From NCBI GenBank assembly GCA_023213395.1, contig CM041465.1:35533741-35597740 (forward strand): a stretch of 64,000 bases of DNA, in the 5' to 3' direction. Numbering within the stretch: position 1 is the stretch's first letter; each line of letters starts with the position of its first letter. This document shows, piece after piece, positions 1 to 11,830 of this stretch. This DNA is from Cycas panzhihuaensis (Eukaryota; Cycadophyta). Below the pieces are notes generated by a model that saw nothing but the letters and a program-made list of their open reading frames with translations, was not told the DNA's origin and made no database searches. The translations under genes and the position numbers were made by a program.

Positions 1-689
1 AAAGTGTTGATAGATGGTATGCCATCGATGAAAGATAGAGGTAATTGAGAAATTTGTTGAAAGGGTATTGATAAAGTCATCAGAGTATCAAAGACAATGC
101 AAGAAATACAGGAAGTACAGAAAAAGTGATCATTGTACAGACCTGCATAGATCTGCATGGATGTGTATGGATGAAAAAAATCAAAGTGCTCAGAATCGCA
201 CCAAATTTCACCAGGAAGGACATTTTGACGAGGTCATCACTTTCTTCGACTGCATCGAATTCATCTAGGTTCGTTTTCAGGCACTTTTGGCCCTTGTTCT
301 GGCTACGTGGGTTCGAGAAGTTTTTTAAAGATTCTGCTCAAATTTTTAGATCAATCCGAGTAATACCAGTCAAATCTTGTTCAGTCATTCAGTATATTTC
401 TTTTGAGATCAATTTTACGTCATTTGATTGAGTAATTTTTAAATTACATGTGGTTTTCTCTAAAACCCTAGTCGCATTTTTGGGTTTTGAGCCTACTATT
501 GGACAAACGAAAGAAAAACCTATAAATATTTTTACAGATCTAAAGTCCTCTTATCCAAATCTATCTTTTAAGACCCTTCTCTCTGAAATTTGTACAATTG
601 TCCTTTTGTACGGGATTTCATACAGCCATATGACCAACTTGCTCAAAGCCCTTTAAATTTCTCTAATATCTTTTGTTTAGTTTCCAAAG
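1..689 (+). other. Copia-A untranslated leader
   Basis: This stretch precedes the gag ATG of Copia-A. Its short open frames (for example 126-431 and 450-656) have no recognisable domain and read as chance. I searched for the TGGTATCAGAGC-type primer site and for a copy of the 210-bp 3' LTR and found neither. It is most likely the internal leader of the element, but that rests only on position. Confidence 0.4.
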
Positions 690-1680
690 ATGGCCTCTTC
701 CATTCTTGCATTAAATGATCAGGATAAGTTGATTGAAACCAACTATTTTGTATAGAAAATTAAGATTGAAACCTTGTTAAGAGCCAAAAATGCCTGGAAT
801 ATAGCCATAGGGATAGAAAAAAGGCATGTTGATGCAGTTCCTCAACCCAGTCGGGATTATAAAGACAATGCAGGAGTAATAACTCTGAAGCTATCTATCT
901 TTTGATCCACTCTTAGTATATGTTGAAAGGCTAAAGACCTCTGCAAAAATATGGATAGTGTTTGCCAACCTATATAGCCAGAAAAGTCATGCTAGGGTCA
1001 TGGCCCTAAAAGAAGAACCGTTTAAATTACATATGAAGGAAAAGGAGAGCATTTAGGAATTCATTTACAAAGTAACTTCAATCAGAAACAATCTGATCAA
1101 TGCTAGTGCAAATTTACTTGAACAGGAGATCATTGAAATCATTGTCAAAATTTTGAAATACTTTGATAATATGGTAAGCACAATAACAAATAATGATCAA
1201 ACTACTACCATGTCACTTGATACATTGGCAAGGCTTCTTCTCAGACAAAAACAAAGGAACAAGAGATATGAAGAAGAAACATAGATCGAAGATGCTTTTC
1301 TACCTAAGCTTAGCCTAGATCCTAAAGGACAAGGATAGTCAAGAGGCCACGATAAGACTCCAGACACTAGAAGCCAATCCAGAGGCAGATGGCAAGAAAA
1401 CACAGGCAGAGGACGATCAATTCTTGCTAGAGATGCCAAGGTATACTTCAATTATGGAAAACCAAGCCATTTCTCAAGCAACTGCAAAGCCTTTGACATC
1501 TGCTATCATTGTGAACAAACAAGCCATTTTCCAAATCAATGTTTACAAAGAAGAGTAGAGATATAGATAGGGAAAAGACCTGTTTGTAATTATAACAAAG
1601 AACAAAACAATCTTGATGAAGATAAAGAAGAAACTGCCTTCATAGTCGCACTCACTACTAGTCTAGAAGATGAAGATGTT
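690..1680 (+). pseudogene. gag: Copia-A gag, broken, with two zinc-knuckle remnants
   Basis: An ATG at 690 opens a frame with the usual copia gag start, including an Asn-Tyr pair followed by a stop (TAG) where Trp is normally found. The frame then shifts several times. Two nucleocapsid knuckles follow. The one at about 1441-1491 has lost its first Cys positions. The one at 1501-1542 is a perfect C-X2-C-X4-H-X4-C (CYHCEQTSHFPNQC). Gag would form the particle and bind element RNA in the cytoplasm; this copy cannot. Confidence 0.75.
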
Positions 1681-3030
1681 TAATACATCGAATCAGGAGC
1701 CTCCAAACATATGATAGGTCGAGAAGGATGGTTTGAATCACTGAAACCCTACATTTCTAACAACTTAGTAGAATTAGAAGATAAATATCCTCTCAATATT
1801 AAGGGGATTAGAACAATACCAATTGAAATGAAAGGAACTGTTCAAAAAATTGGCAATGTTCTCTTCATACCAAGGTTGAAAAGGAATCTTCTTTTCATTT
1901 CATAGCCCAGGAAGAAAAAACTAAAAACTATTTATGATGAATAAGGGTTCTCTTACATCTTAGACAAGAAAAAAAGTGATATTGTAATTGCTAAGAGTAT
2001 AGAAAGAAATGATCTTTATAGACTGCTCTCTAACCCTATTGTTACAAACAAGCATGGAAAAGCGTATGCTATTACAAATGTTGATAATAATATACTCTGC
2101 CATTTGAAGTATGGGCATATTTCTTTTGATAGATTACAATTGTAGAAAAACTCAAGATTGATAAATGAACTTCCTGATGTAGCATTTCATCCTTTTATTT
2201 GTAAAAGTTGTCTGCTTGGTAAACATCGCTTCCCTTTTCAGAAAAGTGAATGACATGCAAAGAGAAAATTAGAGTTGGTATACATTGATCTATGTGAACC
2301 TATCACTCCACGCTCAATCAATGATGTCAAATATTTTCTTATTTTTATTGATGATTTCTCTAGGAAAGTCTAGATTTACTTCCTCTATAGTAAATCTAAA
2401 ACCTTTAAAATTTTCAAAGAATCCATGGCGGAAGCTGAGTTAGAATGCGGAAACAAAATAAAATGCATTAAATTAGATGGAGAAGGCAAGTATATCGCAA
2501 AGGAGTTTCAGATTTTCTGCAGAACTCATAGGATATGCTAACAAATTACAACTCTATATACATTGCAATCAAATGGTGTGGCTGAGTGACTGAATAGAAC
2601 AATTATGGAAATGGCTCAAAGCATGATTCAAGACAAGCAAAACTCAAAAACCTATTAGGTAAAAGTTGTAAGCACGACTAGTTATCTCATAAATCAAAAC
2701 CCAACATAAGCCTTAGGCAAAATAACGTCAGAAAAGGCATGGACATGATCCAAGCTAGATGTAAATAACTTAGAAATCTTTGGCTATCAAGCTTTTGTGC
2801 ACATTCTAGACAAAAAAAGGTCAAAACTTGATTGTAAAAGCATAAAGTGCATAATGATAGGTTACAACAAAAATTCAAAAGCCTATTGGTATATAGACCC
2901 AAAAACAAATAGGGTCTATGTAAGTAGAGATGTCATATTCAATGAAAAAGACATTATTGGAAATTTATTACCATACCAGGAAATTGAAGAGTCTACAAAG
3001 AAGACTTCAACAGAAATGCCCCCCACGTGA
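1681..3030 (+). pseudogene. pol: Copia-A protease and integrase, broken
   Basis: The protease active site is at 1684-1716, where the usual DSGA-x-x-H-M reads ESGASKHM, so the catalytic Asp is replaced by Glu. GAG-pre-integrase with its HHCC-type pattern (HLKYGH then CKSCLLGKH) spans about 2095-2235. The integrase core starts near 2275 (YIDLCEP, then FIDDFSRKV) and is followed by the GKY and QSNGVAE blocks up to about 2600. The C-terminal part runs through 2797-3030 (SKLDCKSIKCIMIGY). At least six in-frame stops are visible. Confidence 0.8.
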
Positions 3031-3201
3031 AAAAATATTAGGAGTTACATCAGAAGATATAGGAATAGATGAAGAAGAACAATCATAAAGGGCATCTTCA
3101 CCTCTCAGAGATTCCAGTCCTGAAGAAGATGTAGAAAGGAGAACATCTTCCAAAAAGATACTCAAATGGTATCTCAAAACCATTGAGGAAGCCAAGGAGA
3201 T

Positions 3202-4770
3202 GTGTTCATTCACAGAACAAGGGGCCAAAAACATCAAGCCCTATTGAGCTATGTAGAACCACAATCATATGAAGAAGCAAGACAACATGAAAAATGGCAA
3301 ATTATAATGGATACAGAAATGGGTTCAATTTCCAAAAACAAAACATGGGAGTTGGCGAAACCACTTACAGGTAAACCCATTGTCAATTGTAAATGGGTAT
3401 GTAAGATAAAAGAAAATTTTGATGGTATAATAGAAAAATACAAGGTTAGATTGGTAGCTAAGGGTCATACTTAAACAACCAGAGTAGATTATGATGAAAC
3501 CTTCTCACTCATAGTCAAACTGAATATAGTCAGAATGGTAATAGTTTTAGTTGCACAACAAAATTGAAAAATTTATCAATTGAATGTAAAAAGTGCCTTT
3601 TTGAATGGGGATATTGAGGAAGAGGTCTACATGAATCAACCAGAAAGATATGTTCAATGTGGTCAGGAACATCTTGTATGCAGGTTGAAAAAGGCATTAT
3701 ATAGGCTAAAGTAGGCTCTAAGAGCTTGATATGCCAAATTAGACAAGTATCTCACTCAAAATGGGTTTCGCAATTATGATTCAGATTCCAGCCTATATGT
3801 GAAGAAAAATCAAGAGTTGATCACAACAATTGTAGTTTATGTTGATGACATGATTCTCACAAGAAGTGACACAAAATCTATCACAGATATAAAAGTTTAA
3901 TTAAAAAAAGGTTTTGAAATGACTGATTTAGGACTTCTAAATTACAACTTGGTATAGAAGTCAATTAAAAGGAAAACTCAATCACCTTGTCACAAAACAA
4001 ATACACCAAGGATCTGCTGGTAAAATTCAAAATGGAAGAATGCAATAGTTGTGCAACTCGCACGGAAATCGACTGTGACCTAACTCCATCTACAAAAGAT
4101 ACTTTAGTTGATGCAACTTTGTATAGACAATTAGTTGGGAGCCTAATATATCTCACTACAACCAGGCCTGATATCTCTTACTTTGTTGGACTAGTTTGAA
4201 GATATATGTAGGACCCAAAACTAACACATTGAGGAGCAACAAAGAGGATACTTAGATATCTGAAAGGAACTTTAGATTTAAAACTTACTTATCCAAAAGA
4301 TGGGATAGGTAAATTAATCGGATTTTATGATTTAAATTGGGCAGGAGATAAAAAATAGAAAGTCAACTGGTGGATATTGTTTCTTCTTTGAGCCAGCAGC
4401 AGTATCATGGAACAACAAATGACAACCGCCAATTGCCTTATCATCCATAGAAGCTGAGTATAAGTCAGTAGTCAGTGCATCTTGCGAGGCAATTTGGTTA
4501 AGACAACAACTGACATATTTAAATCAATAGCAACAAGAGTCAACAACACTTTTTTGTGACAACCAAAGTGCAATTAGATTGACTAAGAATCCAGTCTTCC
4601 ATGCACGAACCAAGTATATAGAAGTACATCATCACTTCATATGAGAAAAAGTACAAAACAAGGAGATAAACCTGATACACTGCTCGATGAATGAACAACT
4701 TGCATATATTCTAAAAAAACCCCTTAGCCAAGACAAATTTCAATCTCTTAGAAGTAGGTTTGGTTTAAGT
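3202..4770 (+). pseudogene. pol: Copia-A reverse transcriptase and RNase H, broken
   Basis: The RT begins with the copia block around 3249-3474 (NKTWELAKP, then CKWVCKIKENFDG, then VRLVAKGHT). It continues through DYDETFS and the catalytic box YVDDM at 3838-3852, which is intact. RNase H spans about 4310-4760, with recognisable SSIEAEYKS (about 4442-4468) and KPLSQDKFQSLRSRFGL near the end. Frameshifts near 3480, 3950 and 4340, and several stops, disable it. Confidence 0.85.
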
Positions 4771-4775
4771 AGATA

Positions 4776-4791
4776 AAACATTAAGAGAGGG
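4776..4791 (+). promoter_or_regulatory. Copia-A polypurine tract
   Basis: The sequence AAACATTAAGAGAGGG lies directly against the TG start of the 3' LTR at 4792. Such tracts prime plus-strand DNA synthesis during reverse transcription. It closely resembles the tract AAACATTAAGGGGAGG in front of the 3' LTRs of TRG-1 and TRG-2. Confidence 0.75.
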
Positions 4792-5001
4792 TGTTAAAAG
4801 GCAATGTTTTATCTAGAACATTATGAGGGTCATGTATTAAACTCTTCTTCATGTAATAAAGACAAGTGTTAGACAAGTGGCATACCGACAATGATCAGTT
4901 ACAAATTATTGATGCATAGAGAGAGAGAGTCTCTCTCAAATGATCAATGTATTTTTCATCTTTGTTATTAAGAGTTTCTTATAGAACTTGTAACTTTCAC
5001 A
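4792..5001 (+). repeat. Copia-A 3' LTR, 210 bp
   Basis: It starts TGTTAAAAGG directly after the polypurine tract and ends in TTTCACA, the usual TG...CA limits. It contains a short GA microsatellite at about 4919-4932. The right limit is supported because an in-frame Copia-B gag remnant begins at the next base. No second copy is in the window, so the pair cannot be compared. Confidence 0.7.
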
Positions 5002-5066
5002 TCGCATGCTTTGCCAAAGGAGTACAATGGATTCATCGTCTTAATCACAAGGGACAATGCACTTTT
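5002..5066 (+). pseudogene. gag: Copia-B gag fragment stranded from the rest of its element
   Basis: Read on +, this gives HALPKEYNGFI, then ITRDNAL, which matches the Copia-G gag (ALPKDYNGFI, TTRDGSL, minus strand near 36190-36250). The rest of Copia-B is at 44712-47728 on the opposite strand, and its gag begins where this one stops. The Gypsy-C LTR starts at 5067. The last five bases here (CTTTT) match the complement of the five bases before the other Gypsy-C LTR (ACAAG at 47724-47728) at four of five positions. So Gypsy-C was inserted into Copia-B gag and the two sides were later separated. Confidence 0.7.
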
Positions 5067-5296
5067 TGGTGTATGACCATCAAGAGGGGAATAAAATAAA
5101 GCGAGCAAAGTAAGGTATGCAATATTTCAATGTTATTCCATTTAATCATTCTTAGTTTAAATACATTAGTGAGGGTTTTGCATGATGGACATTTGTCATC
5201 AATGCATTCCTTATTATTTGTACATAGAGAAATAAAGAATGAAGAAATAAAGAAGAAAGAATAAAGAACAAAGAAAAATATAATAACTATTCATCA
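5067..5296 (-). repeat. Gypsy-C 3' LTR, 230 bp
   Basis: Read on the minus strand it begins TGATGAATAG and ends in ACACCA. It is the same length as, and clearly similar to, the LTR at 47729-47958 on the opposite strand; both carry the same pyrimidine-rich run of TTCTTTATTC-type repeats. Complement of a polypurine tract (ATTCCTCCCT) lies next to it at 5297-5306, which fixes the orientation. Confidence 0.85.
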
Positions 5297-5448
5297 ATTC
5301 CTCCCTACTAAGAAGAAATTGTCCCCAATTTCTACTGAAGATGGGGAAAATTGTGGATGAAATTTGCTTCAAATATCCACTTGGCTTGTGTGGGTCGAGT
5401 TCCTTTCCTGCCAACAAGGTAAGTGGTGATGAGTTGTTGTTGTGTGCG

Positions 5449-7812
5449 TCATTGTATGGTATCTAGCAAAGTATCTTCTTGCAGTGGTGGTTGAAAGTCA
5501 GGAATTGCATTTGAGGGATGCGTGGAAAAGAGTTTAGCTTCTAATTGTGGTCGCTCATACAATTTTAATTCGTTGATATTTACGACATCGTGGATTCCTA
5601 AATGTATAGGTAAGTCAAGCCAATAAGCATTGAAGCCAACTTGTTGAAGAATAGTATAAGGTCCAAACCTTATTGGTTTGAGCTTGTGATAGTATTTGAA
5701 TCTTCGTCTATCCAAATAAAGCCAAACTCGGTCAACAATGTTGAAACTAGTTGAGACTTGATGTTGACCATGTTGAGTCTTGTAATTTGCCTGGGTTTGG
5801 AGTATTCGTTGACTGATGTATGTAGACGGGAAAGATGCTGGATGAAATCAGTGGCCTTTTGTTGCTCTTTGTCTTCATGTTTGGTGGGTAGAAATGGTTA
5901 TGCTAAAGGAATTTTGTATGGATCTAGAGGTTGGTATCCATAGCAAACTTCAAATGGAGAATATCTTGTCAACCGATGAACTGCTCGATTGTATCTATGT
6001 TGAACATTGTGGAGATGCATATCTCGCTACTTATTGTGATGCTAAGAAATTCTGAGAGCTTAGATCAACTTTCTATTAACCAGTTCGCTCTAGCCATCTG
6101 TTTGTGGATGGAATGAAGTAGAAAACTTAAGTTGACATCTGAGCATTTTCCATAAGGATTGACAAAAGTGACTTAGAAAATGATTATCCTTGTCTAAAAT
6201 GATAGAAAGTGGTAATCCAAAGTATGTCCAAACATGTTGGAAACATAGTGTGGCAACTTGCGAGGTAGAGATTTCCTTTTTGCATGGAATGAATATGGCC
6301 ATTTTTGAGAATTGACATACAATAACAAAGATGCAATCATTGCCATATTGTGCGGTGGACAGTCTGCTAAAGAAATCCATTGAAATTGATTCCCAGGGTC
6401 GTGTTAGAACTGCTAATGGTTGATAAAGGTCGACTTTCCTATTGGGTGGTTTAGATTGGCTGCATAGGGAGCATCATCGAATGTATGCATTGACCATTTT
6501 CTACATGGATGGCCAATAAAAGTATCATTGCAAATGTTGGAATGTCTTTTGAGTCCCAAAATAGACGTTGTATGAGGATGAATGTGCTTCTTTAAGAAGT
6601 TGTTGTCGAGGTGCTCTGGCAAGTACATAGAGCTTGTTGAATCTATACAATAAATCATCCTTGATGTGGTAATCCAAGTATGGTTCCAGATTGGTAGTTA
6701 TTGGATGTGCTAGTGCCTGCATAATAGGCCGAAATTGAGAATCTGTATGATATAGATTTTTCCAGTTTGCATAAGAGATAATATGATTGTTCAACAGTGT
6801 GATAAGTGCCAATGTTGGAGGGCGGCTGAGGAAATCTGCTACTTTATTAGATGCTCTTTTTTTTTATTTGATAATGAGGTTGAATTGTTGTATATAAGAT
6901 GCCCACTTGAGATGCCTATGCTCTTGAATTTTTGACTGGGCGTTGAGAAACTACAATGGTTGGTGATCTATGCGAACGATGGTTTATTTGCCTAGTAAGA
7001 AATGTCATTAGTATTTAAGATCTTGTACAAGGGCGTAGAACTCCTTGTCATATATGTTGTAATTAAGCTTGGCTTGTGAGAATGCTTATGAGTGGTAGGC
7101 AATGGGATGTCCTCCCTGCGTAAGTACTGCGCCTAGAGCAAATTTAGATGCATCTGTCTTGAGTTCAAACAGTTGCTCCTCATTGAGTAGTTGGAGAACT
7201 AGAGCTGTGCAAAGGGTGACCTTTAGTTTATGAAATGTTGATACAGCTTGAGGACTCCATGTGAATTCCATTTTATTACTAATGAGAGCATTAAATGGAT
7301 GTGCAATGCTAGAAAAATGTCTAATGAATTTTTGATAGAATTTCACGCTACCCAAGAAGCTTTTGAGTTGTGTAAGATTGTTGAGAGTTGGCCAATCCTT
7401 GATAATTTGGACCCTTGTGGGGTCTACTTGAACGCCCTCGATGTTTATGACAACACCAAGATAGGAGATCAATGTTTGGCCAAAGGAGCACCTTTTGAGC
7501 TTGGCCTTTAACTGATGTTGCCATAACAATGATAAAACTATGTCAACATGTTTTTGATGATCTTGTAAGATCTTGCTGAAGATTAACATATCTCCAAATA
7601 AGCAATAATGAATTTGCTAAGATGCAGGCAAAAGATAGCATTGATGAGGCACATGAAGGTAGCAGTGGCATTTGTAAGTCCAAAGGGCATCATGAGCTAT
7701 TCATATAATCCATGTTGTGTTTTGAATGTTATCTTCTAGGTATCCTTGGCGTCCATTCAGACTTGATGGTAGTCGAAGGCCAAGTCAATTTTGGAGAAGT
7801 ATTTAGCTCCTT
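5449..7812 (-). pseudogene. pol: Gypsy-C RT (C-terminal), RNase H and integrase, broken
   Basis: On the minus strand, reading down from 7812: the RT block KYFSKIDLAFDYHQV, then a YLDDM box broken by one missing base near 7590. The thumb and connection follow (CSFGQTLISYLGVVI, about 7440). RNase H has ELKTDASKFALGAVL near 7140. Integrase follows with its zinc region near 6480-6600, core (SISMDFFSRLS near 6375, then the DKDNHFLS block), and a C-terminal part at 5449-5715. That last part holds RRRFKYYHKLKPIRFGPY, a GPY/F-type module. Stops and frameshifts occur throughout. Confidence 0.85.
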
Positions 7813-8194
7813 TGTTAGAAATAATGTTTAATGTGTGTGGTTAAGTAAAAGTGGGTCCTAGGATTATTAGTCATAGTCCTAATGTATTGGGGTCAAAGGG
7901 TCATTATAATACTATGTAAAAGGATAGAAGTTTATTGGTCAAGATAGTGGTGTAATGCTATTGGTCAGGACAAAGGTATTTGTCCCACATGCATTACTTG
8001 TGTTGTATAGTCTCCCACCTCTCTTGTATATAAAGGTGGTTGAAGTAGTGTATAGACACAACACATCATCAAGGCTCATATTGAGTCTTTGGTGTTCTTG
8101 ATATGTTAATGCATTTTGATTATATTGTGTTGATCTCTGTTTGTTGATATTGTTCTAGTGGTTGATGAATGTTCTCCATGTTGAAATTTTGACA
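7813..8194 (+). repeat. TRG-1 5' LTR
   Basis: Starts TGTTAGAAATAATG and ends TTTTGACA; the near-identical partner is at 12412-12793, same length. A TATATAAAGG box at about 8030-8040 is a likely promoter element, about 155 bp before the LTR end. Parts of it (AATGTTTAATGT, the TCTCCCACCT block, GGTGGTTGA) are recognisable in the TRG-2 LTR, so the two families are related. Confidence 0.9.
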
Positions 8195-8206
8195 TGGTAT
8201 TAGAGC
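8195..8206 (+). promoter_or_regulatory. TRG-1 primer binding site
   Basis: TGGTATTAGAGC starts immediately after the 5' LTR. It differs by one base from TGGTATCAGAGC, the complement of the 3' end of plant initiator Met tRNA, which primes minus-strand synthesis in most plant copia elements. Confidence 0.85.
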
Positions 8207-8899
8207 AGGTTGCTTGCTGAGGCCTTTGTGTGCAAATAAGGAAGGAAGGAGACTCCATTAGAGTGACTAACAGAATGAAAAGGTTGCGTGTTGAGGACGT
8301 TGTGGTGCTGAAGGAAGATTTGTAGACTTGCTGCCAGATTGAGGATTTGGATTGGAAAAGTGAAATCCCAAGGTGATTCATACTACAGGACAGAATTTTT
8401 GCTAGCTAACCCTACTCGTGTAAACTTGTGTGTAAAGAAATCATGTACTAGGGTTTGTCCCTTGAAGAAGTTGGAAGTAATTTATGATAACTGCCATAAG
8501 CTGGAGAAACTAAGTGATTGATGTTTGGAGGTTGTTCGTTGAAACTAGGTTATGGCTACTATGTGTGAATTATAACATACCAATAGAGGTCTGGTTGCCA
8601 GCACTTATCTGCTGCCAACATTGATTCAAAATTCAAATAATATGTGCTTTGTACATACAAGGATTTTGATAGAATTATTAAGGATCTGATTGGTGAAAAG
8701 TGAAGATAATTATCAAATTTATGCAAAATTGTTGTTCTCTGAAAAATCTATTCTGCATGTATGCATAAAAAAACACTAGGATCAGATGTGTGAAGAATAT
8801 GCACCCTATTATAGACTAAAATCTGTGAAGAGCTTGTTAGTCATTGCAGTCCGTCAAATAGTTGCTTGCCTGTTGTCAATAGCTGTCAAAACCTTGTGT
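8207..8899 (+). other. TRG-1 leader
   Basis: The first ~380 bases are related to the TRG-2 leader (21854-22170). Both hold a GCCAGATT motif followed by a similar purine-rich run, and later GATTGATGTTTGGAGG with a matching downstream stretch. This is likely the packaging and dimer region, kept because it is needed in cis; that role is inferred from conservation alone. The frame at 8339-8521 has no counterpart and looks like chance. From about 8600 no similarity to TRG-2 is evident. Confidence 0.5.
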
Positions 8900-10600
8900 G
8901 AAGAGGAAGTTGTGGAACAAGCAAATTGTAACAATGAAGTGAGATGGCCCAGTCCTGAGTAAGAAGGTCTATTTGGAGCCATCGTTCAGCTATAGAAGTT
9001 GTTGTTCATTTGGATCCACTATCAAAAACCCTAGTTTGTCATGCATCTAAGTATCTATGGTGATGCCCTAGGTTGTCCCCTCCATTAGCACTAATCCTGA
9101 CAAACACAGCCAATTGATTATTAGCTGGTTTCGGACAGATTGACCAAATTTCCAGGAAACTGCTAAGAGCAGTGTTGCTAAAGTTGATCCCATCTCCTGA
9201 GTCATAGTAGGCCACACAATATTCTTGACGAAAGGAAGAACGTTAACGATACTTCAACTCGACTCAAAGATACAGTGTCAGGGTATACAGTAGCAGGTGC
9301 TCGGTAAAAATATGGCAGTCCATTCACAGATTTCTCTGTCATGATGTGGTGGAAACACAATGACTGCACGTGCCCTCTGTGCCATGGGCCAATTACTGTC
9401 AATGACCGTTTGTGTTGAAACCTCGATTTAAACATGGACTCACCATCTGGCCAGACCATATCTAACATGTATGTCGTTAACTATACCTTGCCGAAGGAAG
9501 CCCTGGTGTGATATTGCTGCTATATAATAAAGATCCCCGCTAATCTGTGGAACTGGGACATCCCAAAAAGTAGGTGGAAGACTTCCAGATTTTTTTCTCC
9601 TGCATACATAAGTTGAGTGATTGTTGACCATATAAGAGAACCCATTGTTGTGAGACTATACTGTTGGTTAACATGTGATTCATGTCCTTGTGGTTGCAAC
9701 TGTTGATTTCCACTATGCTGAGTCAAAGACATCACAGAGTTTGAGTTACTTCCATTCAAATACATATAACGCCATCAAGGTAACCGGGTAGAGAAGAATA
9801 TGCTCGTTGTGTTGTCATGAACCCTTGGACACTCAAGTGTGAATAAATGGGCTTGGAGTAGCCTGTTGAGAAAGAGGTGGTGATGACTGCATCAGTTGCA
9901 TAACTTGGGCTAGTTGCTGGTAGTGTTGCATCAGTTGGTGACTCAGAAGCATTACACTAAGAAAATCCATTGTTTGCTCAGTCTCGGCAGCTAGAGTATT
10001 GACCTTCCTAAGGCCTAGAGGTCGAGGCAACAAAAGGGGTCGAGTAGCAGGCTGGTTCCTTACACTAACATCTGCTTAACCTTAAGAGTGGGCACTAACT
10101 CTTGAAGTTAAGTTGCCCCAAATCATCCTCTATTTCATCTTCTTCATGGTTAACATTCACAAAAGATGCTCCAACAGAGTGTGATTTTATCAGTGGCATT
10201 CGTGGACTCCAACAGAGTTGTGGATGACCAGTGAAATTGAAGTTGGTCTGTTAATGTGAAGAACATGAGGGTGACTCTACAAGCATCGGCCTCCGTGGAT
10301 GCTGGCAGTTTCTTTTTGAAACTGTGAAGGTTGTAGGTCAACTGGTACAGGCACGAAGTATAACTACACCGGTAGCTCTATGTACTAATATCTGTCTTTC
10401 ACTGGTCATCCAGTTTGGCATACTCAGAATACCTGTGGTGGGTAAGGTCATGTGCAGCTGCTTGAGAAGTATACATGAATACCTGTGTAGAAGGCTGATT
10501 CCTATCTCAAATTACCAGGCACTAGCAGAGATTAACGCTCAACCGTGTGGCGTATATCACCCACCTAAGACCATAAGGTAAAAATTGATTCTGACCTTGT
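8900..10600 (-). pseudogene. Unidentified antisense insert of TRG-1, possible captured transcript
   Basis: Several minus-strand frames look like coding blocks but none is recognised. One block at about 10106-10245 reads through VNVNHEEDEIEDDLGQLNF and ends at a stop. Another at 9833-10033 is Gln- and Met-rich (QQLAQVMQLMQ). Further blocks lie at 9520-9765, 9440-9631 and 9202-9468. They are in different frames, as expected from exons or from decay. They run against the direction of TRG-1 and have no counterpart in TRG-2. A captured host gene piece is possible; random open frames in a noncoding leader remain an alternative. Confidence 0.35.
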
Positions 10601-10869
10601 CCATCTGACATTTAATGCTTTTTGTTGTTGGTTGCCCAACTGTGCATAGGAACTATGAAAAATCAGTGCTAGGGCAGAAATAGTGTGGATTGAATAGAGG
10701 TCAACAGAAATTGAATTCGCAGCACCATAAAAGTTTCACTCTCAGGTATCTATCTTTCAAAACAGTTAGCAGCATTGGGGTCACATCTTGATATATGATT
10801 AGAGAGTATTTGTTGTTGAATTGCTTCTGTTTTGAGCAAAGTAGTTGCACTTAAGACAGTACCTTCCTC

Positions 10870-11830
10870 ATGGAGCTAAGTGACATTATCACTTTTGTGC
10901 CTGAAAGAAATGAATACTGGCTGTCAGATCTGCTCCTTCCTTTGCCCAGATATATTGGAACTAATTTTCGTTTCTGGAAAATTAAGATGGAGAGCCTATT
11001 TGTGTTGAAGAAACTTTGGAAAACAATCACGGGTACTAAAAATGCTTCACGAAGAAGGGGAGGAAATTTTCAAAAAGAAAAACAAAATTGTTATTGACGT
11101 GATACTTGCAGCCATTGATAGGGATAACCTTCCTTCTTCCTATCAATTTATTATCCAGGTTCTGCAGAATACTGACTCAGTTGAGGACACTTGGAAACTA
11201 CTGACAGAAGTGCATGAAAAAGGACCTGAAGAAGTGCAGCAAAAAATCAAAAGGGCAAAGAATCAAAGGAAGAAATTGAAGAGAAAAGAAAAAAGGGAAA
11301 AGCAACGTGACAAAGCCACGACTCCATCAAATACGTTAAGTCTCATCAAGGAACCAGCTGTGGAGGCTGAAGATTCCAGGCATCAATCTTTGCCAGTCAT
11401 AGCTCATGGAGACACGAGTTGCCTAACAAAAGGTATGGATAATGTTATCCTAGTTTGTGTTGACTGGTTGGTAGGAAGAATTCAAATGATGACAGGTCAT
11501 ACAGTGATTTGCATGTGTTGGAAACTATCCATGATCTCCTTTAACTCAGTTACATCCTCCATTCTCATCTTTGAAAGAATCAAATTTATAACAGCATATC
11601 CTACAGCAACACTGGAAAGTTGTTCCCAAGAAAGAAGGAACATAAGGAGGTTACCATATGATCAAAATCTTACTTGTCAAAATCATATTACCTTTTGGGT
11701 AGGTTACCTGATCATAAAATTCAATCACATCGAAATGGTGTTGCATGTATGCATATCCATAATCAAGAAGTATATGCATGTGAGGATCATGGAAATACCC
11801 ATTATACTTAGTTCATGGAACCCTTAGAGT
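10870..11830 (+). pseudogene. gag: TRG-1 gag and downstream conserved frame
   Basis: ATG at 10870 opens a copia-type gag of the UBN2/DUF4219 kind. It holds LLLPLPRYIGTNFRFWKIKM, the block in which a Trp follows the substrate-like Tyr-x-x region. A +1 shift near 11040 leads into a frame open to 11827, covering the helical middle (VIDVILAAIDRDNLP) and a Lys/Arg-rich tail near 11240-11310. The part from about 11560 aligns by eye to TRG-2 at 24850-25090, so it is an old shared segment. Neither copy shows a clear zinc knuckle or protease motif. Confidence 0.75.

Larger units (their letters stand above)
1..5001 (+). mobile_element. Copia-A, Ty1/copia LTR retrotransposon, degenerate, 5' end outside the window
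   Basis: Domain order on the + strand is gag, zinc knuckles, protease, GAG-pre-integrase, integrase, reverse transcriptase, RNase H, polypurine tract and 3' LTR, which is the Ty1/copia order. Every domain is broken by stops or frameshifts, so no polyprotein can be made. No 5' LTR or primer site was found in bases 1-689, so the element should begin to the left of the window. It appears to sit inside the gag of Copia-B: the base after its 3' LTR (5002) starts an in-frame stretch of gag like that of Copia-G. The left target duplication cannot be checked here. Confidence 0.85.
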
